This document shows positions 9,132 to 17,940 of a stretch of DNA of 61,298 nt, piece after piece (positions within the stretch are counted from its first letter, which is position 1; the number at the start of each line of letters is the position of its first letter). Under the pieces are notes generated by a model, which worked only from the letters and a program-made list of their open reading frames with translations, did no database searches and was not told the origin of the DNA. Origin of the DNA: Promethearchaeota archaeon Loki_b32 (GTDB lineage: Archaea; Asgardarchaeota; Lokiarchaeia; Sigyniarchaeales; SOKP01); the NCBI GenBank assembly GCA_005223125.1, contig NJBH01000022.1, positions 1-61,298 of the forward strand, in the 5' to 3' direction. The translations under genes and the position numbers were made by a program.

Positions 9132-10004
9132 ATGGAATCAATGATAATAACTCCTAATTCAAAAGACCCAGAAGTCGAAATCCTTTCAAAAGAATTGAAA
9201 AAACGTGGTTTAAAGGTTCGCTACTTTATTCCATCTACTATTAAAGTAGGGGTTGGTTTTCAAGCAAATTTTTATAAACAATTTGAAACACTTGAACCTA
9301 AAGCAGCACTAGTAAGAGGATTTGGGGCTTCTGCTACTCAAAAGATCTTTTTTAGGCTTGATATTTTAAGAGCAATAGAAGAATATAATATCAAGTTAAT
9401 TAATTCAAGAGAATCATTAGAAATTGCTAGTGATAAATTTTTAACTTCAATATTTTTAGAAAACTATAAAATTCCTACCCCAAAAACGATGGTTTGTGAA
9501 GAGCCACAAAAAGCTTTGGAAGCTTTTGAGGAATTAGGAGGAGATTGTGTATTGAAGCCCCTATATGGTTCAAAAGGAATTGGAATAACAAGATTAAATG
9601 ATCGAGCCTTTGCAGAAAATGTAATTTATTCTCTTGGTCAGTTAAATCATGTTTTCTATTTACAAGAATTTATTGAACATTCCAATCGAGATATTAGGAT
9701 ATTAGTATTAGGAGATAATGTAATTGCTGGGATGTACCGAGTGAGTGATAGTTGGAAAACAAATATTTACTCTGGTGCTAAAGCTGAACCAATAGAAATA
9801 ACCCAGGAATTAAAGGATCTTGCAATAAAAGCAGCTAAAATAACAAAAACAGAAATTGCTGGAATTGACATATTAGAAAGTGAAAAAGGATATTTAGTAC
9901 TAGAAGTTAATTCGATTCCTGGATTCACAGCTCTACAAAAAGTTTCAGATGTAAATATTGCTGAAGAAATTATTAATTATTTTATTGAAAATGCTGATTC
10001 TTAG
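9132..10004 (+). CDS. RimK/MptN-type ATP-grasp glutamate ligase family
   Basis: 290-residue ATP-grasp enzyme. A Rossmann-like N-terminal domain holds NSRESLEIASDK before the ATP-grasp core. The core has the phosphate loop LKPLYGSKGIGI (141-152), the strand FYLQEFIEHSNRDIRI and the metal-binding EVNSIPGFTAL near residues 255-265. This is the RimK/LysX/MptN group, which adds an amino acid, often glutamate, to a carboxyl acceptor such as a cofactor, carrier protein or ribosomal protein. The sequence does not settle the substrate. MptN (tetrahydromethanopterin/F420 glutamylation) and RimK are the main alternatives. It is a single gene with its own promoter region. Confidence 0.8.
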   Translation: MESMIITPNSKDPEVEILSKELKKRGLKVRYFIPSTIKVGVGFQANFYKQFETLEPKAALVRGFGASATQKIFFRLDILRAIEEYNIKLINSRESLEIASDKFLTSIFLENYKIPTPKTMVCEEPQKALEAFEELGGDCVLKPLYGSKGIGITRLNDRAFAENVIYSLGQLNHVFYLQEFIEHSNRDIRILVLGDNVIAGMYRVSDSWKTNIYSGAKAEPIEITQELKDLAIKAAKITKTEIAGIDILESEKGYLVLEVNSIPGFTALQKVSDVNIAEEIINYFIENADS

Positions 10005-10059
10005 AGTTCTCACTTTAAAAACAAGAAAAAAAAAATTGAAATTTATTTAATTGATACGT

Positions 10060-10416
10060 TTATAGTTCTTCAATAATCCCAATCAAGCCAGCTATTAAAA
10101 CTAAAACACATGCCCAAATTCCTGCTCCAAAAACTACTAGTAAAATGGCAAATATGATTAAAATAAGCCAATGAAAAGGAATGGGGTCATTTGGTTTAAA
10201 TCCGACCCAAAATGTTAAAACTACTATAACCAAGCCGATAATGAAAACAATGATACGGTTTACGAGGACTTGAAAATTATTAAATGTTATTAAAGGATCT
10301 ACAAAACCGTAATTTTCCATCTCAGTAAGCCATAAAATTAATGTTACTAATCCCACTAAAGCCCCGAGTATCACTAAAACTTTCATTAGCCCTTCATTTT
10401 TATAATGTTTTGTCAC
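10060..10416 (-). CDS. Small membrane protein, four predicted helices
   Basis: 118-residue hydrophobic protein. Four membrane helices can be seen: VLVILGALVGLVTLILWL, a helix around LVNRIIVFIIGLVIVVLTFWV, one around HWLILIIFAILLVVFGAG and ACVLVLIAGLIGII at the C-terminus. Short charged loops separate them. There is no signal peptide or recognised family motif. It is convergent with the ATP-grasp gene and divergent from the DUF1028 gene, so it is probably monocistronic. Function unknown. Confidence 0.6.
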   Translation of the reverse strand: MTKHYKNEGLMKVLVILGALVGLVTLILWLTEMENYGFVDPLITFNNFQVLVNRIIVFIIGLVIVVLTFWVGFKPNDPIPFHWLILIIFAILLVVFGAGIWACVLVLIAGLIGIIEEL

Positions 10417-10558
10417 TATGCATCATCTTTTTTTGAAATATTATTTTTTTATAAAGATTTAAATTATATAAGATTTTAATGTTTTCCATTTTAAAGTATC
10501 AAAACTTATAGAAAATGATTAATAAAACTTAATTAGAATTTAATCAAATCTAATAAAT

Positions 10559-11503
10559 ATGATTCCAAAATATAATCAATCAAATAGTAAAGTTTTCGCA
10601 CACACATATTCCATAGTTGCAAGAGACTCTAGGACGGGAGAAATGGGTGTTGGGGTGCAAAGTCACTGGTTTTCAGTTGGTAGTGTTGTTTCATGGGGCG
10701 AAGCTGGAGTTGGTGTAGTCGCAACACAGTCACTTGTTAATAAATCTTTTGGTTTACGAGGACTTGAACTTTTAAAGCAAGGAAAATCCCCTCAAGAAGC
10801 AATAGCTATTTTACTTTCTGATGATGAAGGAAGGGATGTTAGGCAGGTTGCTATTCTGGATGCTCAAGGAAGAGTAGCAACCCATACGGGTTCCAAATGT
10901 ATTAAACAAGCTGGGCATATAGTAGGAGAAAGTTTTTCTGTTCAAGCAAATATGATGCTTTCTGATAAAGTATGGCCCGTCATGGCAGAAGCTTTTGAAA
11001 AAAATAATAATATGTTACTACCAGAACGAATTATTAAAAGTTTAGAAGCGGCAGAATCAGTTGGAGGTGATATTAGAGGTAAACAATCTGCTGCTTTATT
11101 AGTTGTAGCTGGCGAACCAACCGAGGAAAAATGGGAAGACCCAATAATAGATCTAAGAGTAGAAGATCACAAAGAGCCATTAAAGGAGCTCAATAGAATA
11201 TTGACAGTTTATCGAGCATACGAACATATGAATAAGGGGGATCTTGCTATAGAAAAGGGTGATATGGATAATGCACTAGAAGAATATGATGCTGCTCAAA
11301 AAATGTTCCCAGAAAATTTAGAAATGACGTATTGGGTGGCTGTTTCTTTAGCTAACCAGAAAAAAATTAAGGACGCATTGGTTTTGTTTGAAAATGTTTT
11401 CAAGAAAGATGAAAATTGGCGTTTACTCACAGAAAGACTCCCTGATTCAGAGCTATTAAACGTAAGTGAAGAAGAAATGAAAAAGATTTTATCTTTAAAA
11501 TAG
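10559..11503 (+). CDS. DUF1028 family Ntn-hydrolase-like protein
   Basis: 314-residue protein. Residues 11-200 match the DUF1028 family: an N-terminal TYSIVARDSRTGEMGVGVQS strand pair, then GVVATQSLVNKSFG, LLKQGKSPQEAI and a long glycine-rich core through SFSVQANMM. The family has an Ntn-hydrolase-like fold, with members suspected to be amidases or peptidases. The C-terminal 90 residues are helical and TPR-like (KGDLAIEKGDMDNALEEYDA...), an extension found in some members. Substrate unknown. There is no secretion signal, so it is probably cytosolic. Confidence 0.8.
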   Translation: MIPKYNQSNSKVFAHTYSIVARDSRTGEMGVGVQSHWFSVGSVVSWGEAGVGVVATQSLVNKSFGLRGLELLKQGKSPQEAIAILLSDDEGRDVRQVAILDAQGRVATHTGSKCIKQAGHIVGESFSVQANMMLSDKVWPVMAEAFEKNNNMLLPERIIKSLEAAESVGGDIRGKQSAALLVVAGEPTEEKWEDPIIDLRVEDHKEPLKELNRILTVYRAYEHMNKGDLAIEKGDMDNALEEYDAAQKMFPENLEMTYWVAVSLANQKKIKDALVLFENVFKKDENWRLLTERLPDSELLNVSEEEMKKILSLK

Positions 11504-11586
11504 CATTATTAATGATTTGATCTTTTTAATTTGATATTACCGTGATATTTTTGTGTTTTAAATAAGATCAAAATTGAAAGAAAAAT

Positions 11587-11757
11587 GTGATTGATGAAAA
11601 AATATCGCGGTATAAAAATGGAATTGTTGCTGCGAAACAGTTATCTAAGAGAATGTATGCTGATCAAGATTATTACAATAATTTAGTTTCTAAATTTGAA
11701 AGGATCTTAAGGTTTTACGAAGATTTAAAAACCTGGAAGGACTTTACTGAAGGCTAA
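11587..11757 (+). CDS. Small 56-residue hypothetical protein (GTG start)
   Basis: An uninterrupted frame runs from GTG at 11587 to TAA ending at 11757. It encodes a lysine- and tyrosine-rich protein (VIDEKISRYKNGIVAAKQLS ... FYEDLKTWKDFTEG). An in-frame TGA at 11575-11577 bounds it upstream. GAAAG just before the GTG is a weak ribosome binding site. It overlaps the last bases of the convergent maf gene by four bases. The amphipathic, protein-like composition supports coding, but no family is recognised and the start is uncertain. Confidence 0.4.
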   Translation: MIDEKISRYKNGIVAAKQLSKRMYADQDYYNNLVSKFERILRFYEDLKTWKDFTEG

Positions 11758-12365
11758 GCTCGTTCGATATGAAATAAATTTAAGCCAAATTCTGTTCTTA
11801 AAATTTTATATAACTTATGCATTGGTAATCCTATTACATTGGAAGATGAGCCATTAATTTTTTTTATAAATAAGCTTGCTTTATCATTTATCGAATATGC
11901 TCCAGCCCGTCCTTTCCATTCATCAGTTTTAATATACTGGATAATTTCTTCATCAGAAAGTTTAAGAAATTGGACGAATGTGGTATCAGAATCAATTACT
12001 ATTTTTGGGTTATTAGTTTCAGTAATGGCTATTCCCGTTATTAGTTCATGGGTTCTTCCTGTTAATTTTTTAATTATTTTGAATGCTTCTTCTTCAGTTT
12101 GTGCTTTCCCGATTATTTCTCCTTCAAGTATTACTAAAGAGTCAGCAGCAACAATTAAAGCATCTAATTCAGACTTTATTAATTTATTTTTTGCAAATAA
12201 TGCTTTTACTTTTGCTAGTTCTTTTACAAGATCATTTCCATGCGAATATTTTGCTTTATACTTTTCTTCATCAATATTTGTAACTGATTTTTCAAATGGA
12301 ATCCCTGCTTTCTTAAGGAGTTCACTTCGATCGATTGATTTTGAAGCTAGAATTATTTTCTTCAT
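11754..12365 (-). CDS. maf: Maf-family nucleoside triphosphate pyrophosphatase
   Basis: About 203 residues. Maf/ASMTL proteins hydrolyse non-canonical or pyrimidine nucleoside triphosphates to monophosphates, a housecleaning role in the cytosol. The N-terminus IILASKSIDRSELLKKAG is the family phosphate-binding signature. The catalytic aspartate is in AADSLV, followed by GKAQTEEEA, TGRTHELITG and EWKGRAGAYSINDKA. ATG 12365 (MKKIILAS) is preferred over an in-frame GTG at 12377 because it places the signature at the usual distance from the N-terminus. It is convergent with the small 56-residue frame. Confidence 0.9.
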   Translation of the reverse strand: MKKIILASKSIDRSELLKKAGIPFEKSVTNIDEEKYKAKYSHGNDLVKELAKVKALFAKNKLIKSELDALIVAADSLVILEGEIIGKAQTEEEAFKIIKKLTGRTHELITGIAITETNNPKIVIDSDTTFVQFLKLSDEEIIQYIKTDEWKGRAGAYSINDKASLFIKKINGSSSNVIGLPMHKLYKILRTEFGLNLFHIERA

Positions 12366-12541
12366 TATAATTTCCACTATTTTAAAAGTTAAAATTTAAC
12401 TTATGATAGGATCATTTTTTTTGTAAATATTTTAACATGATTTATTTTAAAATTAATAATTTCTTTTGTAATAGATTTCCATATATTTAATTAGTTTTAA
12501 TTAATAAATATTTATTAATAACTAAATTAGACACTAAAATT

Positions 12542-13645
12542 ATGGAATACTTTCCTATTTGGTATTTAATAATTGTTATTTCATTTTTCTTCATACTATT
12601 TAGTTATATAAATTATTCACATAAACCAGAAATCCTAAATAATATCTTTGGATTCGGTTCGTTATTTTTTGTATTTGCTCAGATTATAATATTTCTCTTA
12701 TTGATGAATCAAGATATTGGTCTTCGATCATTTTTTGTACCTTTGTTTCTTATGGTCTTAGGGATCCCATTGGCTATTGTAGCGATGTTAATCATTGTTT
12801 CTACATCTGTAGTCTCTTTCAGTAACAGAGTCTTGAAAAAAGATGTCTCTAAGTTAAGTATTAAACTAGAAGAAAAACGTAAGAATTGGAGTAAAGCTAA
12901 AAAAGATACTCTCAGAAAGTTAAATCATGTCTTAATTTTTTTTGGACTTTTACTTGTTTGGTACACTGGATTATTTGTTGTTGACTTTTTTACTAACACT
13001 TCTGCGGGAATGATTCCGGAAGAAAATAACATGTTACTGTTATATATAAGAATCATAAATGAGCCAAATTCTATTAATGACGTTCTTTTTTCATTAGGTT
13101 GGTTTTACTATCTCTTATTCTTCTTTTTTTATACGTTAAGTTTATTTATGCTTGCTAATGAATTTGCGCGAAAATCTCGTAATTTTTCATTTCCTTTTAC
13201 AATTTTCCCAAAGATATATCTTTCTAATGAAGAAAGAGAAAATTATGGAACTTATCTTTATTTTGCGATTGGGCAAATGTTTGCTGCTTTTATTTGTCCT
13301 CCAATGATACTTTTTGCTATATTAGGTATCAGTTCTATTAGTGATTTAATGACAAGTCAGTTTGGGATAAGATTCGGGAAAAATCATATATCATGGAATC
13401 AAAATAAGACCTGGGAAGGAACACTAGCGGGAGTTGTATCAACATTTTTGATATCCTTTCTTTTTGTAGGTTTTTTTTGGGCGTTAATTTTTACTATCAT
13501 TTTTTTGTTATTGGATATTCTTACAAATCAACCATTTAATGTGTCTGATAATCTCCTAATCCCGATTGGCTGTAGTCTGGTTTACATATTTATTAGATTA
13601 ATTTTTGATTTCAATTATTCTTCCATTATCTTACAATGGTTTTAG
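12542..13645 (+). CDS. Dolichol/phytol-kinase-like CTP-dependent membrane kinase 1
   Basis: 367-residue integral membrane protein with about eight hydrophobic helices. The C-terminal third carries the SEC59/VTE5 lipid-kinase signature: SDLMTSQFGIRFGKN followed by K-T-W-E-G-T-L-A-G. These enzymes phosphorylate isoprenoid alcohols (dolichol, phytol, geranylgeraniol) using CTP. In an archaeon the likely role is making or salvaging polyprenyl phosphate for glycosylation or lipid synthesis. The aspartate-alanine pair seen in the next gene is less conserved here, so the two copies may have diverged. The second paralogue starts 46 bases downstream. Confidence 0.7.
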   Translation: MEYFPIWYLIIVISFFFILFSYINYSHKPEILNNIFGFGSLFFVFAQIIIFLLLMNQDIGLRSFFVPLFLMVLGIPLAIVAMLIIVSTSVVSFSNRVLKKDVSKLSIKLEEKRKNWSKAKKDTLRKLNHVLIFFGLLLVWYTGLFVVDFFTNTSAGMIPEENNMLLLYIRIINEPNSINDVLFSLGWFYYLLFFFFYTLSLFMLANEFARKSRNFSFPFTIFPKIYLSNEERENYGTYLYFAIGQMFAAFICPPMILFAILGISSISDLMTSQFGIRFGKNHISWNQNKTWEGTLAGVVSTFLISFLFVGFFWALIFTIIFLLLDILTNQPFNVSDNLLIPIGCSLVYIFIRLIFDFNYSSIILQWF

Positions 13646-13691
13646 AAAGTAGTAAAAATTTTTAAGTCATTCAGCTTTAAAGGTTAACAAT

Positions 13692-14723
13692 ATGTATTTT
13701 TTACCTACAAGCTTAATCTTCATTGGATATTTCATCTTAACTTTAATCTATACTATAAAAAATAGAAAAATAAAAATTGAAAACCATTTGTTTGCCAATG
13801 AATTATTAATTGCTTTTTTGTTTTTACTAGCAGGAATTCTTTATCCTTTTATGTATAGTTTTTATTCACCTACTTTGAGTCGAAATTCATTAAGTTTTCT
13901 ATGGTTTTTTACATCTATTCTTTTTTTAGCTGAAATGGGAGCCTTAATTATTATATTACTACCTAATCTTATTATTTCGAAAAGAGATCCAGAAATTATG
14001 TCACAAAGAGATTATAGTAGATTTTGTGCTGAATTTAATGAAAATTGGATAGATGATTTGAAAAGTGAGCTTGGACGTAAATTTCTTCACCTTTTCGCAT
14101 GTTTTGTGATTTTTTTTTTTTGGACACTAGGGATAATCCTTAATGATCTAGGTGTATTAAGTCAATGGGGATTAGACAATTATAGCTTTTCTTATTGGTT
14201 GATAGTTACTGTAGGTTTGGGATTTATTATAATGGTCCAAGTTGGAGATTTAGCACGATTAAATAAATTTTATATGGTCCCTAATTGGGCGAGACGCTGG
14301 TATCAAGATATGAAACAGAGTGAATTGCACACTTTTGTAGCATCAACTCCTTTAGTTCTTTCTTTTATCCCTTTTCTCTTCGCTCCTTTTCCAATTTTTG
14401 CTTCAGTCGTCTTAATTACAACAGGTGCAGATGCAATAGCCTGTATAATAGGTAAAAAATATGGAAAACATAGCCTAAAAACGAATTCTAAAAAAACAGT
14501 AGAAGGTTTTATTGCAGGGGGGATATCTACTTTTTTAATAGTTTTTATAATTTCAATATTATATTATCCTTGGTTATTAGTTGGTATTGAAAAAATAATT
14601 TTTATGAGTTTGATTGCTACTATGTTGTTTTTATTAGTAGATGCATTTGCAAAGAATATCTCTGATAATATCTTAAATCCTATACTAACTGGTTTTGGAA
14701 TGTGGTTAATCTTTTTAATTTAG
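13692..14723 (+). CDS. Dolichol/phytol-kinase-like CTP-dependent membrane kinase 2
   Basis: 343-residue membrane protein, paralogous in layout to the preceding gene. It has a more canonical signature: TTGADAIACIIGKKYGKHSL, then K-K-T-V-E-G-F-I-A-G-G, and a late LVDAFAKNISDNILNP segment. The GADA...GKKYG...KKTVEG pattern matches CTP-dependent dolichol/phytol kinases and is distantly shared with CDP-diglyceride synthases. About eight membrane helices are predicted. Tandem arrangement 46 bases after the first copy suggests cotranscription. The two may form a heteromer or act on different isoprenoid alcohols; which one is not visible in the sequence. Confidence 0.72.
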   Translation: MYFLPTSLIFIGYFILTLIYTIKNRKIKIENHLFANELLIAFLFLLAGILYPFMYSFYSPTLSRNSLSFLWFFTSILFLAEMGALIIILLPNLIISKRDPEIMSQRDYSRFCAEFNENWIDDLKSELGRKFLHLFACFVIFFFWTLGIILNDLGVLSQWGLDNYSFSYWLIVTVGLGFIIMVQVGDLARLNKFYMVPNWARRWYQDMKQSELHTFVASTPLVLSFIPFLFAPFPIFASVVLITTGADAIACIIGKKYGKHSLKTNSKKTVEGFIAGGISTFLIVFIISILYYPWLLVGIEKIIFMSLIATMLFLLVDAFAKNISDNILNPILTGFGMWLIFLI

Positions 14724-14766
14724 AGTTATTAACTGTTAAAAACTACTAATAAAAAGTTAATAAATA

Positions 14767-15063
14767 TTACCCTCCAAAATAAACATAGATAAAAACAATC
14801 TGATCTTCATCCTTTAGAGTAGTTTCTAAAAAATTATCATCTCGATAACTCCTTCCATTAATAATAATAGAAAGAAGTTTGTTAAAATTTCCCTTCTCTC
14901 CATTTTCCCAGATTAAGTCAATAAATTTATTTCCATACTTTTGCCCAAAAAAATCTATTAATTCATTTAAAGTCAATTCTTTATCGAATTCAAGTATTTC
15001 AAACAGATTTTTAGTTACTTCATTAAAAGGCGGAGAAAATTCGAGATTTAACTTCATTTTCAA
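14767..15063 (-). CDS. MoaD/ThiS-like beta-grasp protein with C-terminal Gly-Gly
   Basis: 98-residue protein that fits the ubiquitin-like MoaD/ThiS fold: an N-terminal strand (KLNLEFSPPF), a helix (LTLNELIDFFGQKYGNKF), a variable loop, LLSIIINGRSY, then DEDQIVFIYVYFGG ending exactly in Gly-Gly. In this family the terminal Gly-Gly is adenylated and carries sulfur (molybdopterin, thiamine, tRNA thiolation) or is conjugated to proteins (archaeal SAMPs). No E1-like or molybdopterin gene is adjacent, so sulfur carrier versus protein modifier is open. It is convergent with the lipid-kinase pair. Confidence 0.75.
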   Translation of the reverse strand: MKMKLNLEFSPPFNEVTKNLFEILEFDKELTLNELIDFFGQKYGNKFIDLIWENGEKGNFNKLLSIIINGRSYRDDNFLETTLKDEDQIVFIYVYFGG

Positions 15064-15177
15064 AGATAAACTCTTCTTTTTATATTTTCTATAAATTTAA
15101 TATGATCTAATAATTAAAAATTTAATTATAATAAAAAATAAAAAGTTTAGATAAGAATTTTAATTTTCAATTTAGAT

Positions 15178-15360
15178 TTAATCGTCTTCTTTTGCTTCTT
15201 TAATTCCTTTTTTAACCCCTTTCTTCACGCTTCCAGATTTTATAGTTTTTTTAACACCTTTACCTGCTGCTTCTGAGCCAGTAACATTTTCTACAATGCC
15301 ACCAGCTGCCTTAGCGAACCCTTTCTTTAATTTTTTTCCAAATCCACCCAAAACAATCAC
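15178..15360 (-). CDS. Small lysine/glycine-rich basic protein
   Basis: 60-residue protein of biased composition: a short hydrophobic start (MIVLGGFGKKLKKGF), AAGGIVENVTG, then repeated basic units (GVKK, VKKGVKKGIKE) and an acidic end. Codon use is richer in G and C than in the neighbours. It could be a small nucleic-acid- or membrane-binding protein. No family is recognised. It has its own intergenic flanks of more than 100 bases on both sides and no obvious operon partner. Confidence 0.45.
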   Translation of the reverse strand: MIVLGGFGKKLKKGFAKAAGGIVENVTGSEAAGKGVKKTIKSGSVKKGVKKGIKEAKEDD

Positions 15361-15617
15361 ACTTAGTATTTATTATTCTTTACAAATTCTGGTAAATTAA
15401 TAGTATATTCTTATATTAACATAATGTAAATTTGGGCATTATAAATGTTTTGAAAATCTTCAATAACCTCTACTTGGGTAACATTGATTAAAGAGAATTA
15501 AAAAATTTATAACCTCAATAGAATTTTATTAAATTTTTAACAAATATATTCTAATATTGTAAATTGTAAATATCCATATCAAAATATATTGAAATAATCT
15601 TTTCAAATTGTTCAAAA

Positions 15618-16619
15618 ATGGCTAAAGTTTTTTTTATATCAAAAAATAATGTTCGAGATGCTTGGTTATCTGCTGTCGGCCAAGTTTTATACAATGGTGA
15701 TGATATTAAAACGGAGTATGATAAGCCAGAAGACCCTCCTTCTAAAGATGCTACAGTTTTAATTGAGGTTAAAGAACCATTAAGTAGTCCTATTATGCGG
15801 AAGGACAAAATATTGAAAATTAAATCAAAATATGGTAATTCTTATGAAATATACGGTTGTATGGCAGATATTTATTTAATAGGTTCTATTCAGAGTGGTT
15901 ATATTGAGGAAATATTCGAAGGAGTAAATGATCATTTCTTATATGATTCAGGTGTAAGTTTTCCATATTCCTATCATGATAGAGTTTTCAACTATGCTCC
16001 TTTCGCTATTGAGGATACTATTCATAAATATTATGATATTGGATTTGTGGATACCGAATTTATCAGAAAGCATCAGAAGTTAGTTAAAGCGGAAAAGATA
16101 AAAACAACAGAAAGCACAGTTATATGGCAACTCAAAGATGGTGTAGAATTTGAATTAGACAAAAAAATATCAGAGAAGATTGGAATAGAAAAAATACCAA
16201 TAGGTATTCTAGATTTTCCAAGAATCAACCAAATTGAATATATAATACAGAAATTAAGAGAAAAGCCATATAGCCGTCGAGCACAAGCAATAACCTGGCG
16301 ACCATTAGTTGATCCTTATCATGTAGATCCTCCCTGTCTCCAGAGAATATATATGCGTATAAAAGATGAGAAATTAATAATGCAAACAACCTGGAGAAGT
16401 AGAGATTTATTCAGAGCATGGGAAGCTAACGTAAATGGGATGATTAAGATTCAAAAATATGTTGCTGACCAATTAAATGTGAGTATAGGCCATTATTTAG
16501 ATTTTAGCAATTCTCTTCATATTTATGGAAATACAATTTCTGAAGTAAAAGATATACTAAATCGTATGAAGACAAGGGGTGAGACATTTCCTCCAGAAAT
16601 TGTCGATCTAATTGATTAA
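15618..16619 (+). CDS. thyA: Thymidylate synthase, ThyA type
   Basis: 333-residue enzyme that methylates dUMP to dTMP with methylenetetrahydrofolate or an archaeal folate analogue. The catalytic cysteine is C240 in VDPPCLQ. The following signatures are RAQAITWRP (221-229), TTWRSRDLFRAWEANVNG (257-274) and GHYLDFSNSLHIY (291-303), with the dUMP-binding arginines and asparagine present. The first 200 residues are divergent, as in archaeal ThyA proteins, and longer than the E. coli enzyme (264 residues). It sits alone, convergent with the TatD gene. Confidence 0.9.
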   Translation: MAKVFFISKNNVRDAWLSAVGQVLYNGDDIKTEYDKPEDPPSKDATVLIEVKEPLSSPIMRKDKILKIKSKYGNSYEIYGCMADIYLIGSIQSGYIEEIFEGVNDHFLYDSGVSFPYSYHDRVFNYAPFAIEDTIHKYYDIGFVDTEFIRKHQKLVKAEKIKTTESTVIWQLKDGVEFELDKKISEKIGIEKIPIGILDFPRINQIEYIIQKLREKPYSRRAQAITWRPLVDPYHVDPPCLQRIYMRIKDEKLIMQTTWRSRDLFRAWEANVNGMIKIQKYVADQLNVSIGHYLDFSNSLHIYGNTISEVKDILNRMKTRGETFPPEIVDLID

Positions 16620-16633
16620 AAAATGGTAATTTC

Positions 16634-17389
16634 TCAAAATATTTTAGGAAAAATAATTTTTGTATTTTCATAGATTTGATTTTCTAATTCTTCGGTGGAG
16701 ATTTCCTTATATTTTGAAACTATTTTTAAAACATCTCTAATCATAGCAGGAGTCCCAATTTTACCTGAGTATTTCACAGGTCCATCACTTTCCAGTAAAA
16801 GATGTTGTTTATCTACTTTTAATACTGTATTTTTAACTGCTGGAGAATAGCTAATAGCAGGAGTAATTGAGAAAAAATAACCTCTATCGATCCCTACATT
16901 CAAAAATTTTTCCGGTCCAGAATACCAGTGGAGATTAACATTGGGAATCTTATATGAAGGAAGCATATCAAAAACAATTTTTTCTGCGCCTTTTGTATGG
17001 AGATTAACAGGTAATTCCAATTCTTGTGCTAATGAAAGCATTTTTTCAAATATTCTCTTTTGAATTGGATATAATTCTTTTTCTTTAACAAAATGATGAT
17101 CCAACCCAATCTCACCTACAGCACAAATATTTTCTTTATTCTTTCTAATCATATCAACCACAGAATCCAATTGTCCTTCAACATCTTTATTCATTTTCAC
17201 TTCTTCAGGATGGATGCCTAATGCTGGATATATAATATCATATATGTTAGAAATTTCTAAAATCCTTTTTTGGCTTAGTACACTCATCCCCACAGAGATT
17301 ATCTTTTGAACCCCTACACTCTTTGCTTCGTTAATAACTTCATCAATAACTAAATAGAGGTTAGCATGACAATGGATATCAATTAGCAT
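16634..17389 (-). CDS. TatD-family metal-dependent hydrolase
   Basis: 251-residue TIM-barrel hydrolase. All the usual metal ligands are visible: H6-x-H8 in DIHCHA, E93 in GEIGLDHH, H131 in NLHTKG, H154 in LHWYSG and D202 in ESDGP. TatD proteins are magnesium-dependent 3'-5' exonucleases or related phosphohydrolases in the cytosol. Length is normal for the family. It is convergent with thyA and separated by only 14 bases. The gene downstream on the genome map (17435-17773) is on the same strand. Confidence 0.87.
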   Translation of the reverse strand: MLIDIHCHANLYLVIDEVINEAKSVGVQKIISVGMSVLSQKRILEISNIYDIIYPALGIHPEEVKMNKDVEGQLDSVVDMIRKNKENICAVGEIGLDHHFVKEKELYPIQKRIFEKMLSLAQELELPVNLHTKGAEKIVFDMLPSYKIPNVNLHWYSGPEKFLNVGIDRGYFFSITPAISYSPAVKNTVLKVDKQHLLLESDGPVKYSGKIGTPAMIRDVLKIVSKYKEISTEELENQIYENTKIIFPKIF

Positions 17390-17434
17390 TTTCTAAATCC
17401 TCAAAAATTCTTTAAAATTTAAAAAATAAGAAGT

Positions 17435-17773
17435 TTACATATGATTTACTTGTTCTCGTACCAGAGCGATTTTTTTTACTAATTCAAACTTTCTTCTCCG
17501 ATTATAATCAGCGGAATCTAAATGATTTTGTAAAGACTCTAGTTCTTTTAACAATAATTTTTTAAGATCTTCTTTAGTAAATCGGCCTATATGTTTCGGA
17601 AGAGGTTCAATTTTTGCTGCTCTTTTTAACCTTAAATCTGAAATAGCTTTAGCCATTTGTGCTTGAAAACCCTTTGCTTGCGTTGGATCTATATTCTCTA
17701 ATGTATCAAATGAAACCTTCAACCCATCAATGAAAGCTTCTAAATCTTCAATATCTACTGTATCTTTTGCCAT
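17435..17773 (-). CDS. Hypothetical helical protein
   Basis: 112-residue, highly charged and almost entirely helical protein: IEDLEAFIDGLKVSFDTL, FQAQMAKAISDLRLKRAA, then KEDLKKLLLKELESLQNHL and FELVKKIALVREQVNHM. It looks like a two- or three-helix bundle or short coiled coil. No known family is recognised. It precedes the TatD gene on the same strand by 45 bases, so cotranscription is likely. Confidence 0.5.
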   Translation of the reverse strand: MAKDTVDIEDLEAFIDGLKVSFDTLENIDPTQAKGFQAQMAKAISDLRLKRAAKIEPLPKHIGRFTKEDLKKLLLKELESLQNHLDSADYNRRRKFELVKKIALVREQVNHM

Positions 17774-17940
17774 TTAAAATCTCAGAAAATCTTTTTTTAT
17801 AAAAATATAAGTTCTAGAAGGAAATCAAATATTTATTATTGATTATTTATCTTAAAAATGAAATGTAGACTTATAAAAACAATATTTATGAATAAAAGTT
17901 TAATTAAAATATAAAAAAAAAAATTTTAAAATTTACATGT

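Noticed and set aside
11839-12399. 186-codon frame opposite maf
   Set aside because: It is the antisense shadow of a clear Maf protein; hydrophobic, serine-rich composition is an artefact of the reverse strand.
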